Shown piece after piece: positions 1 to 5,022 of a stretch of DNA of 6,133 nucleotides. Both the position numbers and the translations under genes were made by a program. The stretch is taken from NCBI GenBank assembly GCA_030040455.1, contig JASHTR010000069.1, positions 1-6,133 on the forward strand, read 5' to 3'. The notes under the pieces are model-generated. The model had not been told where the DNA came from. It did not search any database and saw only the letters and a program-made list of their open reading frames with translations. Origin of the DNA: Terriglobia bacterium. GTDB lineage: Bacteria > Acidobacteriota > Terriglobia > UBA7540. Position 1 is the first letter of the stretch, and every line of letters begins with the position of its first letter.

Positions 1-444
1 CTCGAACCTAATGCGATCGGGAAACTTCGCCAACTGAGCCAGCCACGGGCAGCTTAGTGCGAGCGCCGGATGATGGGCGACGAAATCCACGATGACGGAT
101 GTGTCCTGTGAATGCAATTCGAAGCAGCGACGGTAAACCTCTCGGATGCGTTCGGCCAGCACCTCACGGGGCATCTGCATCCGCCGTTCTCCGCACACGC
201 GTAGTAAAAACTCCATATAGCAACCCGCACCCAGTTCAGCTACGCGCTTCTCTTCCAAAGGATCGGTGATCGGCGGCGTGCTAAGGCTAAGCACCGGGGC
301 ATACGCAAGCATGGCCGACACCGCTCTCGCTTGCTCGTTGAGTGGCTCGCCGTCTTTACGCCACTCTGCTCTCGCTACTGGAAGAGACGACTCCTGTTCT
401 AACCTCTCCGCCTCTTCCGGGCTAGTTCTCCGTGGACGCGCCAT
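1..444 (-). CDS. Hypothetical protein, C-terminus beyond the left edge; element cargo
   Basis: An uninterrupted leftward frame of 148 codons starts at ATG 444-442 and is still open at base 1, so only the N-terminal part is present. The start is well supported: GGAGG at 454-450 lies 5 bases upstream. The protein begins MARPRRTSPEEAERLEQE, a charged and probably flexible head (residues 1-42). A more hydrophobic stretch follows (43-60). Residues 62-115 are rich in charged residues and probably helical, and an aliphatic/aromatic part (117-140) contains VIVDFVAHHPALAL and CPWLAQLAKFP. There is no signal peptide, no clear membrane span and no motif I recognise, so I assign no function. It diverges from the small-protein/integrase operon and lies inside the presumed integrative element, so it is most likely accessory cargo. 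That it is a gene is fairly sure; its role is unknown. Confidence 0.7.
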   Translation of the reverse strand, partial: MARPRRTSPEEAERLEQESSLPVARAEWRKDGEPLNEQARAVSAMLAYAPVLSLSTPPITDPLEEKRVAELGAGCYMEFLLRVCGERRMQMPREVLAERIREVYRRCFELHSQDTSVIVDFVAHHPALALSCPWLAQLAKFPDRIRFE

Positions 445-453
445 GTCCACCTC

Positions 454-505
454 CCACGTGGTTCCCGTTGGCATTGCGCGGCAGGCGGGCCGGGATGCGC
501 CCGCC
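454..505. repeat. Palindrome and hairpin in the divergent intergenic region
   Basis: CCACGTGG (454-461) is a perfect 8-base palindrome that touches the Shine-Dalgarno of the leftward gene. GGCGGGC (484-490) and GCCCGCC (499-505) form a perfect 7-bp inverted repeat with an 8-base loop. Both lie in the presumed 5' leader of the leftward gene. No T-run follows, so the hairpin is not a typical terminator. An operator or leader structure is possible but only inferred. Confidence 0.35.
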
Positions 506-543
506 GTTCGGGGATCAGCCTAGCCGCACTTCCAAGATAGCAC

Positions 544-573
544 TTGACAAACATGCATTGCAAGTTTTATATT
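544..573 (+). promoter_or_regulatory. Sigma-70-type promoter of the small-protein/integrase operon
   Basis: TTGACA (544-549) matches the -35 consensus perfectly. TATATT (568-573) matches the -10 consensus at 5 of 6 positions, with an 18-base spacer (17 if TTATAT is used). Transcription would start near 580, just before the small gene. The TTG at 544 could be read as a start codon of the same frame, but here it is the -35 box. Confidence 0.72.
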
Positions 574-594
574 CTGGGCATGGGAAGCAAGGAA

Positions 595-801
595 ATGAAG
601 ATCACGCCTGCAATCAAGAATTACGTCCGTCAGGTTGCCAGTATGGGCGGCAAGGCACGCGCCCAAAAGTACGACAGGGCCACGCTGAGCAAGTGGGCCA
701 AGCGGGGCGGCAGGCCGCGCAAGCCGTCAGACCAGCTTAGCCAGCAAGGGAAATGGGCGCGGTTGCGCCGCGAAAGAAAACGAAGGCAGGGAAGGAAATA
801 A
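595..801 (+). CDS. Small basic DNA-binding-like protein upstream of the integrase (possible excisionase/directionality factor)
   Basis: This 68-residue protein is dominated by Lys and Arg. I chose ATG 595 because GGGAAG (582-587) sits 7 bases upstream and the promoter at 544-573 places the RNA start near 580. The frame is open upstream, but those codons lie in the promoter. ATG 580 would make a leaderless 73-residue form and cannot be excluded. Residues 16-25 (SMGGKARAQK) and 36-44 (KRGGRPRKP) look like two copies of a GG-basic motif. The second resembles an AT-hook core (GRP flanked by basic residues). The tail (about 52-68) is almost all basic. The stop codon is one base before the integrase ATG, so the two are co-transcribed and probably translationally coupled. 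Small basic proteins encoded with tyrosine integrases are often excisionases, hence the suggested role. No winged-helix Xis signature is visible, so this is inference from context. Confidence 0.72.
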   Translation: MKITPAIKNYVRQVASMGGKARAQKYDRATLSKWAKRGGRPRKPSDQLSQQGKWARLRRERKRRQGRK

Positions 802-802
802 C

Positions 803-1972
803 ATGGCACTGGAACGACGCGGTAAGGCTGGAATTTGGTGGTACTCATTCAAGTTCGCGGGCAGGCGAATTCACGAATCAAGCAAGAGCACGTCCAAGAC
901 TGTCGCGCGTGACGCGGAAAAACAGCGCCGCCGTCAGCTCGAAGAATCCTGGAATCAAATCACCCGGCGGACTCTGCCGCCCACCTTCGAGCGCGCCAGC
1001 GGCGATTGGCTTGATATCAAGCGCCCGCACCTCGCGCCGCGAAGCGTAGAGATTGAGAAGGCCAACCTTGCTCACGTACTTCCGGTGTTCGGCGGATTGC
1101 TGGTTACCGACATTACCGCCGCGAGCATAGCGAAGTACCAGCAAGCCAGGCTCGCCGAAGGTGCATCACCTAAGACAGTCAACCTGGAAATTGGCACGGT
1201 CCGCGCTATCCTTCGCCGTCATAAGCTGTGGGTCAACCTGCAAGTGGACGTGAAGATGCTCCCAACCCGCGATGATATCGGGCAGGCACTAAGCCACGAT
1301 GAGGAATCACGGCTCTTGGAAGAATGCAATAAGAGCCGGTCAAGGTCACTCTATCCCGCTGTCACCTTGGCCTTGTCTACCACAATGCGCTATTCCGAGA
1401 TTCGCTTACTCAAATGGAAGCAGGTTGATTTCTTCGGCAAGCTGGTGTGGGTTGGCAAGTCCAAGACGGAGTACGGCGAAGGCAGGCCGATTCCGATGAA
1501 TGATCGAGCCTTCCAGGTGATGACAATGTGGGCGGAGACTTTCCCGAACCGCCAGCCTCAGCATTATGTGTTTCCCACTGAGAAGTACGGGGGCGCCGGA
1601 AATAGGTTCATGCCCTGCGCCTACGCCACTGACCCAAGCAAGCCGATTGGCGATTGGAAAGAAGCATGGGAAGCCGCCCGCGAGCGTGCCGGGCTATCCT
1701 GCAGGTTTCACGATCTGCGGCACACAGCTTGTACCTGGATGCTCGAATCCGGCACACCGCTTTCGGTTGTGGCTACAATCATGGGCTGGAGTCCGAGTAC
1801 CACGGTGAGGATGTCGCGGCGATACGGTCACATTGGGCAGGCGGCCCAGGTGGAAGCGGTCCGGGCGCTCAACGGTCAGGCTTGTGGAAAAGCGCCCGAT
1901 TTTAGGGATGAGGTACACCAAAAAGCACACCAAATTTCAGGCGGGAAAAACGCCGTCGATATAACTAATTGA
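803..1972 (+). CDS. Site-specific tyrosine recombinase (phage-type integrase)
   Basis: This 389-residue protein would catalyse integration and excision of the element through a covalent 3'-phosphotyrosine intermediate. Residues 8-48 (GIWWYSFKFAG onward) look like an N-terminal arm-binding beta-sheet domain. Residues about 62-145 form the helical core-binding domain, and 160-355 the catalytic domain. Visible catalytic residues are Arg196 (TTMRYSEI), Lys221 (KSKTEYG), His303 and Arg306 (HDLRHTA), Trp329 in the His/Trp position (MGWSPS, where GH is more usual) and nucleophile Tyr341 (SRRYGH). The set is complete, so the enzyme is probably active. About 48 residues follow the Tyr. The start is supported by AAGGA (793-797) overlapping the end of the preceding gene. 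The gene ends 6 bases from the 3' end of a convergent tRNA-Asn gene, its likely target. Confidence 0.95.
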   Translation: MALERRGKAGIWWYSFKFAGRRIHESSKSTSKTVARDAEKQRRRQLEESWNQITRRTLPPTFERASGDWLDIKRPHLAPRSVEIEKANLAHVLPVFGGLLVTDITAASIAKYQQARLAEGASPKTVNLEIGTVRAILRRHKLWVNLQVDVKMLPTRDDIGQALSHDEESRLLEECNKSRSRSLYPAVTLALSTTMRYSEIRLLKWKQVDFFGKLVWVGKSKTEYGEGRPIPMNDRAFQVMTMWAETFPNRQPQHYVFPTEKYGGAGNRFMPCAYATDPSKPIGDWKEAWEAARERAGLSCRFHDLRHTACTWMLESGTPLSVVATIMGWSPSTTVRMSRRYGHIGQAAQVEAVRALNGQACGKAPDFRDEVHQKAHQISGGKNAVDITN

Positions 1973-1978
1973 AAAAAT

Positions 1979-2010
1979 TGGCTCCTCGGGCAGGACTCGA
2001 ACCTGCAACC
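1979..2010. other. Putative attachment site (att) in the 3' part of tRNA-Asn
   Basis: The integrase gene ends at 1972 and the tRNA CCA end lies at 1979-1981. Elements using tRNA genes normally recombine within the T-arm/acceptor 3' half and carry a copy that restores the tRNA, so the core probably lies within about 1979-2010. Its exact limits cannot be set because the other copy should be beyond the left edge. Confidence 0.5.
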
Positions 2011-2053
2011 CTTCGGTTAACAGCCGAATGCTCTACCATTGAGCTACCGAGGA
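1979..2053 (-). tRNA. tRNA-Asn (anticodon GTT)
   Basis: Read on the minus strand, the segment folds into a full cloverleaf. The acceptor stem is TCCTCGG/CCGAGGA, the D-arm GCTC-AATGGTA-GAGC and the anticodon arm TTCGG-CTGTTAA-CCGAA with anticodon GTT. The variable loop is GGGTT and the T-arm GCAGG-TTCGAGT-CCTGC. Discriminator G (1982) and an encoded CCA (1981-1979) follow; without CCA the gene spans 1982-2053, 72 bases. A T6 run just past CCA on the same strand may help termination. All stems pair perfectly, so the tRNA appears intact after insertion of the neighbouring element. Confidence 0.97.
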
Positions 2054-2095
2054 GTGTGGAAGCGCGGAATGCAATCTTGAGACTGCACGGGCATT

Positions 2096-2124
2096 TTTAT
2101 AGCATGGTCGCAAACTGGGGTCAA
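2096..2124 (-). promoter_or_regulatory. Promoter of tRNA-Asn
   Basis: On the minus strand TTGACC (2124-2119, 5 of 6 consensus) is followed after exactly 17 bases by TATAAA (2101-2096, 5 of 6). The predicted start near 2089 leaves a leader of about 35 bases before the mature tRNA at 2053. Confidence 0.7.
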
Positions 2125-2150
2125 CCTTAATGGTAGACGGAAACCATGCC

Positions 2151-2205
2151 CTCTGTATTCACAGAGCCTGAACCCGTTCCATTCAGGATTTTTGGAAAGA
2201 TCCTG
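2151..2205. repeat. Cluster of short inverted repeats downstream of the tatA pair
   Basis: Three potential hairpins lie between the tatA stop and the tRNA promoter: CTCTGT/ACAGAG (2151-2156 and 2161-2166, 4-base loop), CCTGAA/TTCAGG (2167-2172 and 2182-2187) and CAGGAT/ATCCTG (2184-2189 and 2200-2205). The last two share bases and are mutually exclusive. They may end or protect the tatA transcript, but no T-run follows in the minus direction, so I do not call a Rho-independent terminator. Confidence 0.35.
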
Positions 2206-2222
2206 GAGCGCAGGTGGAATGT

Positions 2223-2417
2223 CTAAGAAGCCGGGGTGTTCTTCTGTTCAGGAGTGTTGGGCTTGTCGGCACTCTGGCCCCCTTTCAGGGCGTCTTTAAA
2301 TTCACGAATGCCTTTGCCGAATCCCTTGCCGAGCTCCGGTAACTTGCCGGGACCGAAAATAATCAGCACGATAAGCAAGATAAACAGGAGATGGGTAGGT
2401 TGAAACAGGCCGTCCAT
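2223..2417 (-). CDS. tatA: Sec-independent protein translocase subunit TatA (second of a tandem pair)
   Basis: TatA oligomerises in the inner membrane to form the route by which TatC-bound folded proteins with twin-arginine signals are exported. This 64-residue copy has a short polar N-terminus, one membrane helix (about 9-21), the family hinge [10 protein letters not shown] (21-30), an amphipathic helix (about 27-45) and a polar, disordered tail. The short length argues for TatA/TatE and against TatB. His9 occupies the position of the polar residue Gln8 in E. coli TatA, judged by distance to the Phe-Gly hinge. Start: AGGAGGA lies 9 bases before the ATG. Its paralogue lies 78 bases upstream; the first 47 residues differ at only about six positions, while the tails and many synonymous codons differ. 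This suggests an old duplication under selection. No tatC is in the window. Confidence 0.93.
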   Translation of the reverse strand: MDGLFQPTHLLFILLIVLIIFGPGKLPELGKGFGKGIREFKDALKGGQSADKPNTPEQKNTPAS

Positions 2418-2464
2418 CAGTGTTGTTCCTCCTCGCCAGAGAACTCAAACCTCAAGGCGGGTTG

Positions 2465-2494
2465 ATTGTACTACAAGAAGCAAATGAGACGCAA
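2465..2494 (-). promoter_or_regulatory. Possible internal promoter between the tatA genes
   Basis: On the minus strand TACAAT (2470-2465, 5 of 6 consensus) is preceded at 18 bases by TTGCGT (2494-2489, only 3 of 6). It could give the second tatA its own expression, but the -35 is weak. Confidence 0.3.
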
Positions 2495-2495
2495 G

Positions 2496-2681
2496 CTAAG
2501 CTTTTTTCTGCTCAGCGGGTTTATCGCTTTCTCCTCCCAGCCCGCCTCGGATCGCATCTTTAAACTCGCGAATTCCCTTGCCTAATCCTTTTCCTAACTC
2601 AGGTAATTTGCCAGGTCCAAAGATGATGAGAACGATCACCAGGATGAAAATCAGATGGGTTGGCTCAAAAAGGCCGTCCAT
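2496..2681 (-). CDS. tatA: Sec-independent protein translocase subunit TatA (first of a tandem pair)
   Basis: This 61-residue TatA has the same plan as its neighbour: N-terminus MDGLFEPTH, a membrane helix (about 9-21), hinge [10 protein letters not shown] (21-30), an amphipathic helix to about residue 45, and a short polar tail ending EQKKA. I chose ATG 2681 because GGGAGG lies 6 bases upstream and because its paralogue begins with the same MDGLF. An in-frame ATG at 2729 would add 16 residues that do not look like TatA, and it lies at or before the predicted RNA start near 2725. Residue 6 is Glu here and Gln in the other copy. It is the first gene of a leftward pair under the promoter at 2732-2760. 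Confidence 0.93.
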   Translation of the reverse strand: MDGLFEPTHLIFILVIVLIIFGPGKLPELGKGLGKGIREFKDAIRGGLGGESDKPAEQKKA

Positions 2682-2731
2682 AATAACCTCCCGGCCGGCA
2701 GCTTCATACTTCCGGTCACCACTACCCATGT

Positions 2732-2760
2732 ATTATAGCGCAAGGCCAGTTAAAACCCAA
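2732..2760 (-). promoter_or_regulatory. Promoter of the tatA pair
   Basis: On the minus strand a perfect TATAAT (2737-2732) follows TTGGGT (2760-2755, 3 of 6) with 17-base spacing. Transcription would start near 2725, giving a leader of about 44 bases before the first tatA. The -35 coincides with one copy of the ACCCA repeat header described next. Confidence 0.6.
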
Positions 2761-2779
2761 TCGGTAATTCAAAACAAAG

Positions 2780-2849
2780 CAGAAGGCAGAAAGTAAAAAT
2801 CAGAAACTAGAAACTAGAAATCAGAAGCTAAAGAGCAAAAAGCAGAAAG
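2780..2849 (+). repeat. Degenerate heptamer array 1 (10 units)
   Basis: Ten uninterrupted 7-base units run in register: cagaagg, cagaaag, taaaaat, cagaaac, tagaaac, tagaaat, cagaagc, taaagag, caaaaag, cagaaag. The consensus is close to YARAARN. The strand is almost all purine apart from the first and last position of each unit. Seven-base phasing and stops make coding unlikely. Confidence 0.85.
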
Positions 2850-2873
2850 ACCACCCAGTAATTCAAAACAAGG

Positions 2874-2929
2874 CAGAAGTCAGAAACGAGAAATCAGAAA
2901 CCAGAAGGCAAAAAGCAAAAATCAAAAGG
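2874..2929 (+). repeat. Degenerate heptamer array 2 (8 units)
   Basis: Eight uninterrupted units run in register: cagaagt, cagaaac, gagaaat, cagaaac, cagaagg, caaaaag, caaaaat, caaaagg. They follow the same consensus as array 1 and come after the second header copy, so header plus array looks like a duplicated module. Confidence 0.85.
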
Positions 2930-2950
2930 CTACCCAGTCATTCAATGCTT

Positions 2951-3499
2951 TCATTGCCTCCTCTTTCGCTCTCGAAGATAAAGCGAGGGATAGCTTTCGG
3001 TGATGTAAGCCTCCGAGTCGTAGCCAAGCCGTCGTGCCGTTTCGTCGATCCATCGAGCCGGTCCCTCAAGTTCGAGGAAGTTTCCCGCCGGGGTCTCATC
3101 ATAGAGCAAGCACGCGCGCTTGGCATTGGATGCACGGCCGGGGGGCGCATAAGTGACTCGGTGTTTTTGATAGGCAAAGACCTCGCGCAAGCCAAGGCGC
3201 TGAAAGATTCTTCGCAAGGGTTCCGGGTCGGCAACCAGGGTTTCGATTTCTTCCCGGACTTTATATTTCCCGGATGCGCGCGGCGTTCTCTTAAAGGTCA
3301 GCAGACTTTTGCCGCCTACCGTTCGGAGGCGGAGCGCCCCGCGCTCGCGCATCAGCTTTCCACCGGGAAAATCAAACAGCGTATTTTCTTCACGGAGCCT
3401 TGGGGTGATCCGTCGGAAGCCCAGGCTTTCGATCAGGCGCTTCATCTGGGCGGGCTTTCGAACTCTTAGCTTGATCTCCGTCTCGCGGTGCGCGGCCAT
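2951..3499 (-). CDS. CYTH-domain protein (class IV adenylate cyclase / triphosphate-processing type)
   Basis: This 182-residue soluble protein of the CYTH superfamily is expected to bind a triphosphate and divalent metals inside a beta-tunnel. Signature ExExK is present as Glu6, Glu8, Lys10 (ETEIKLRV). Other tunnel-type charged residues are Arg57/Arg59 (ALRLR), Lys70 (LTFK), Arg82/Glu83/Glu84/Glu86 (VREEIE), Lys112/Arg114 (YQKHR), Asp134/Glu135 (LLYDETP) and Glu143/Glu145 (FLELEG). Length and motifs fit the small bacterial CyaB-like group often labelled class IV adenylate cyclase. Members may instead hydrolyse thiamine triphosphate or inorganic triphosphate, so the substrate is open. ATG 3499 is required to keep ExExK, although no clear Shine-Dalgarno precedes it. 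It lies 32 bases downstream of the polyprenyl synthase gene on the same strand and is probably co-transcribed. A 5-bp hairpin (2943-2956) spans its stop. Confidence 0.88.
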   Translation of the reverse strand: MAAHRETEIKLRVRKPAQMKRLIESLGFRRITPRLREENTLFDFPGGKLMRERGALRLRTVGGKSLLTFKRTPRASGKYKVREEIETLVADPEPLRRIFQRLGLREVFAYQKHRVTYAPPGRASNAKRACLLYDETPAGNFLELEGPARWIDETARRLGYDSEAYITESYPSLYLRERKRRQ

Positions 3500-3531
3500 A
3501 TGCCGTTGTGAGGTCTATTATCTTTCCGAGT

Positions 3532-4524
3532 TCAGTATTCGCGGTCGGCAATGAGCTCCGTCAGCGAGCGAAGGGCGTCTTTGTAAGGAGAGCCAGGAAT
3601 GCCGGTCAGGGAGCGCTCTGCCAGTTCCGCAAAATGCTGCGCCTTCGCGCGGGCGGCTTGAAGGATGCTGTAACGGTCAATCAGCTCCAGCACCTCGTCA
3701 AACTGCACTGAATAAAAGCCGCCTTCCTCAAGGACACAGGCAATCTTCCGGGCTTCTTCGGGCTGGCATTTAGGGAGAAGGTAAATGAGGGGGAGCGTGA
3801 TCTTGCCTTCACGAAGATCGCTGCCGATCGGCTTGCCCAAAGTTTCCTGGGAGGAGGTAAAGTCCAGCAAATCATCAATCACCTGAAAGGCCAGTCCTAG
3901 ATTGGCGCCGTAGGAGGCAAGCTGGATCTCGATTTCCTCGCGCTTTCCTCCCAGCAGCGCACCCAGTCGCAGGCAAGCGGAAAACAGGCAGGCGGTTTTA
4001 CGATAAGCCAACTCGAGATAATCATCCTCGCTCAGGCCGATCTGCTTGAGTTGGTTGAGTTGCAGTAACTCGCCTTCCACCATATCTTGCGTCAGGCCGA
4101 TCAGGATGTCCAGAATCCTGAAATTGCGCTCGGCCAAGGCGATGTTAAACGCCTGCATGTAAAGCCAATCGCCTGCCAGGACGCACGTCGGGTTACCCCA
4201 ACGCGAATTCGTGGAGGCTCGGCCGCGGCGTGTCTCTGCCTCGTCAATAACGTCGTCATGGATCAGTGTTGCGGTATGGATCAGCTCCATGACCGCGCCC
4301 AGCCGGATCGCGGAAGGGCCTTCGTATCCGCAGCACTTGGCAGCGAGCAGGACCAGCGCCGGACGGACGCGCTTGCCTCCGCTAAATTGAAGGTATTGGC
4401 CGATTTCTGTGATCGGTCGAACGTTGGAAACGCTCTGCTGAGACAATTCCTCCTCCACCCTGGCAAGATCGGCCCGCACGAGGTCGAAGATTTCCTTCCC
4501 GGTCTGGTCTTTCGTATATGCCAA
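3532..4524 (-). CDS. Trans-polyprenyl diphosphate synthase (IspB/HepT-like, long chain)
   Basis: This 330-residue all-helical enzyme of the isoprenyl diphosphate synthase family condenses isopentenyl diphosphate units into a long all-trans chain, probably the side chain of a respiratory quinone. Visible motifs are GGKRVRP (49-55, substrate phosphate binding), the first Asp-rich motif DDVID (90-94), RKTA (175-178), FQVIDDLLD with the second Asp-rich motif (217-221), and GKPIGSDLREGK (230-241). The residue five before the first Asp-rich motif is Ala85, small rather than aromatic, as in long-chain enzymes; the C-number is inferred only. The start is TTG 4524, giving an N-terminus in line with the family. 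No good Shine-Dalgarno lies at normal distance, and CTG 4539 is an alternative. The frame is closed upstream by TGA 4548-4546. First gene of a leftward pair with the CYTH gene. Confidence 0.93.
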   Translation of the reverse strand: MAYTKDQTGKEIFDLVRADLARVEEELSQQSVSNVRPITEIGQYLQFSGGKRVRPALVLLAAKCCGYEGPSAIRLGAVMELIHTATLIHDDVIDEAETRRGRASTNSRWGNPTCVLAGDWLYMQAFNIALAERNFRILDILIGLTQDMVEGELLQLNQLKQIGLSEDDYLELAYRKTACLFSACLRLGALLGGKREEIEIQLASYGANLGLAFQVIDDLLDFTSSQETLGKPIGSDLREGKITLPLIYLLPKCQPEEARKIACVLEEGGFYSVQFDEVLELIDRYSILQAARAKAQHFAELAERSLTGIPGSPYKDALRSLTELIADREY

Positions 4525-4716
4525 GGGTGAGGTTTTCAGAGCCTTTCAAAACCCTCCAAAGTATTCCATAGTCCCATAAAAATAACGGGAAAGGAAGGAC
4601 GAACTTATGACGAGTTGCCATCTCAACCGCTGATGGACAGTGAACGGGAGCAGGATCAACAGCACCCAATACATCTACGACGGTAACCTGGCAGGACGCC
4701 TTAACGAGAATTTAAC
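4525..4716. other. Intergenic region upstream of the polyprenyl synthase, no gene seen
   Basis: No credible coding frame is found on either strand. The promoter of the leftward polyprenyl synthase/CYTH pair should be here, but I see no convincing -35/-10 pair. A GGAGGG (4557-4552, minus) lies 27 bases before the TTG start, too far for normal use. An in-frame ATG at 4569 is followed by TGA after seven codons. Confidence 0.5.
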
Positions 4717-4746
4717 TTGACCGCAATACGTCGTTAACTCTATGCT
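4717..4746 (+). promoter_or_regulatory. Sigma-70-like promoter of the structured leader and phosphatase operon
   Basis: TTGACC (4717-4722, 5 of 6 consensus) is followed after 18 bases by TATGCT (4741-4746, 4 of 6). The predicted RNA start is near 4753, about 24 bases before the first paired segment of the candidate RNA structure and about 280 bases before the first start codon. Confidence 0.5.
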
Positions 4747-4776
4747 GATTCCGCGAGGGGGGGACTCACAAATAAT

Positions 4777-4900
4777 GGCTACCATGCTGATGCGTGTTCT
4801 TTGTCAGAACCTAAGCCGAGACTGTTGTTGTTCCTGCCTCTTTCTCTTGTGATTCGGAACAGCTTGGTGGTTGGGCATCAGCGCAAGTCCAAAGGTAGCC
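4777..4900 (+). ncRNA. Candidate structured RNA or long 5' leader element
   Basis: Several complementary segments are properly nested. P1 pairs GGCTACC (4777-4783) with GGTAGCC (4894-4900). P2 pairs GCTGATGC (4786-4793) with GCATCAGC (4875-4882), extendable by one G-U pair. P3 is a local hairpin GTTCT-TTGTC-AGAAC (4796-4810). P4 pairs CTAAGC (4811-4816) with GCTTGG (4862-4867, one G-U pair), and P5 pairs TGTTCC (4829-4834) with GGAACA (4856-4861). P1 and P2 are separated by one base on the left and ten on the right (4884-4893), like an asymmetric internal loop. I do not recognise a known riboswitch or RNA family. It could be a riboswitch-like leader or a stand-alone small RNA. Confidence 0.42.
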
Positions 4901-4953
4901 TTACCTTCCTTAATTAATTCTGATTCTCAGATACGGCTGATATTTTTCTTCGG

Positions 4954-5022
4954 CTCCCAACGCCTTGCCTGGCATTCGTACTTTTCCCTAAGAGATCGCT
5001 GGGGCAGTCATAAATTTGGGAG
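4954..5022 (+). promoter_or_regulatory. Possible anti-Shine-Dalgarno pairing before the small ORF
   Basis: CTCCCAA (4954-4960) is a perfect 7-base complement of TTGGGAG (5016-5022), which contains part of the strong Shine-Dalgarno of the small ORF. Pairing would hide the ribosome site. It lies downstream of the candidate structured RNA, so the two could form a switch. This is inference from complementarity alone. Confidence 0.3.

Larger units (their letters stand above)
2755..2945. repeat. Composite repeat: conserved header plus heptamer arrays
   Basis: A header of the form ACCCA(A/G)T...ATTCAA occurs three times, beginning at 2755, 2853 and 2932. The first two copies continue similarly (AAAACAARGCAGAAG) and each leads into a run of heptamers. 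The third ends at 2945, next to the end of the CYTH gene. The block fills the gap between the CYTH gene and the tatA promoter and contains no credible gene. Confidence 0.75.

Noticed and set aside
266..740. Plus-strand open frames opposite the left cargo gene and across the intergenic region
   Set aside because: They overlap the better supported leftward gene, the promoter at 544-573 and the small-protein gene, and have no good ribosome sites.
2578..2796. 72-codon plus-strand frame across the first tatA and its promoter
   Set aside because: Antisense shadow of tatA continuing into the heptamer repeats.
2755..2945. CRISPR array
   Set aside because: The repeats are contiguous degenerate 7-mers without unique spacers, and no cas gene is nearby.
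2945..3469. 174-codon open frame on the plus strand opposite the CYTH gene
   Set aside because: It mirrors the CYTH gene, whose product has clear family motifs; the opposite frame has no recognisable motif.
4087..4530. 147-codon open frame on the plus strand opposite the polyprenyl synthase
   Set aside because: Antisense to a gene with both Asp-rich motifs; the protein is compositionally odd and shows no motifs.
4382..4669. 95-codon minus-strand frame overlapping the start of the polyprenyl synthase
   Set aside because: More than half lies in a shifted frame of the synthase; no Shine-Dalgarno and no family features.
4775..4852. 25-codon frame starting at ATG 4775 inside the structured RNA region
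   Set aside because: No properly spaced Shine-Dalgarno, a Cys-rich unlikely product, and the base pairing explains the region better.
4928..4947. Possible terminator TCAG-ATACGG-CTGA followed by a T-run
   Set aside because: The stem is only 4 bp, too weak to call a Rho-independent terminator, although it could matter if the upstream RNA is a stand-alone transcript.
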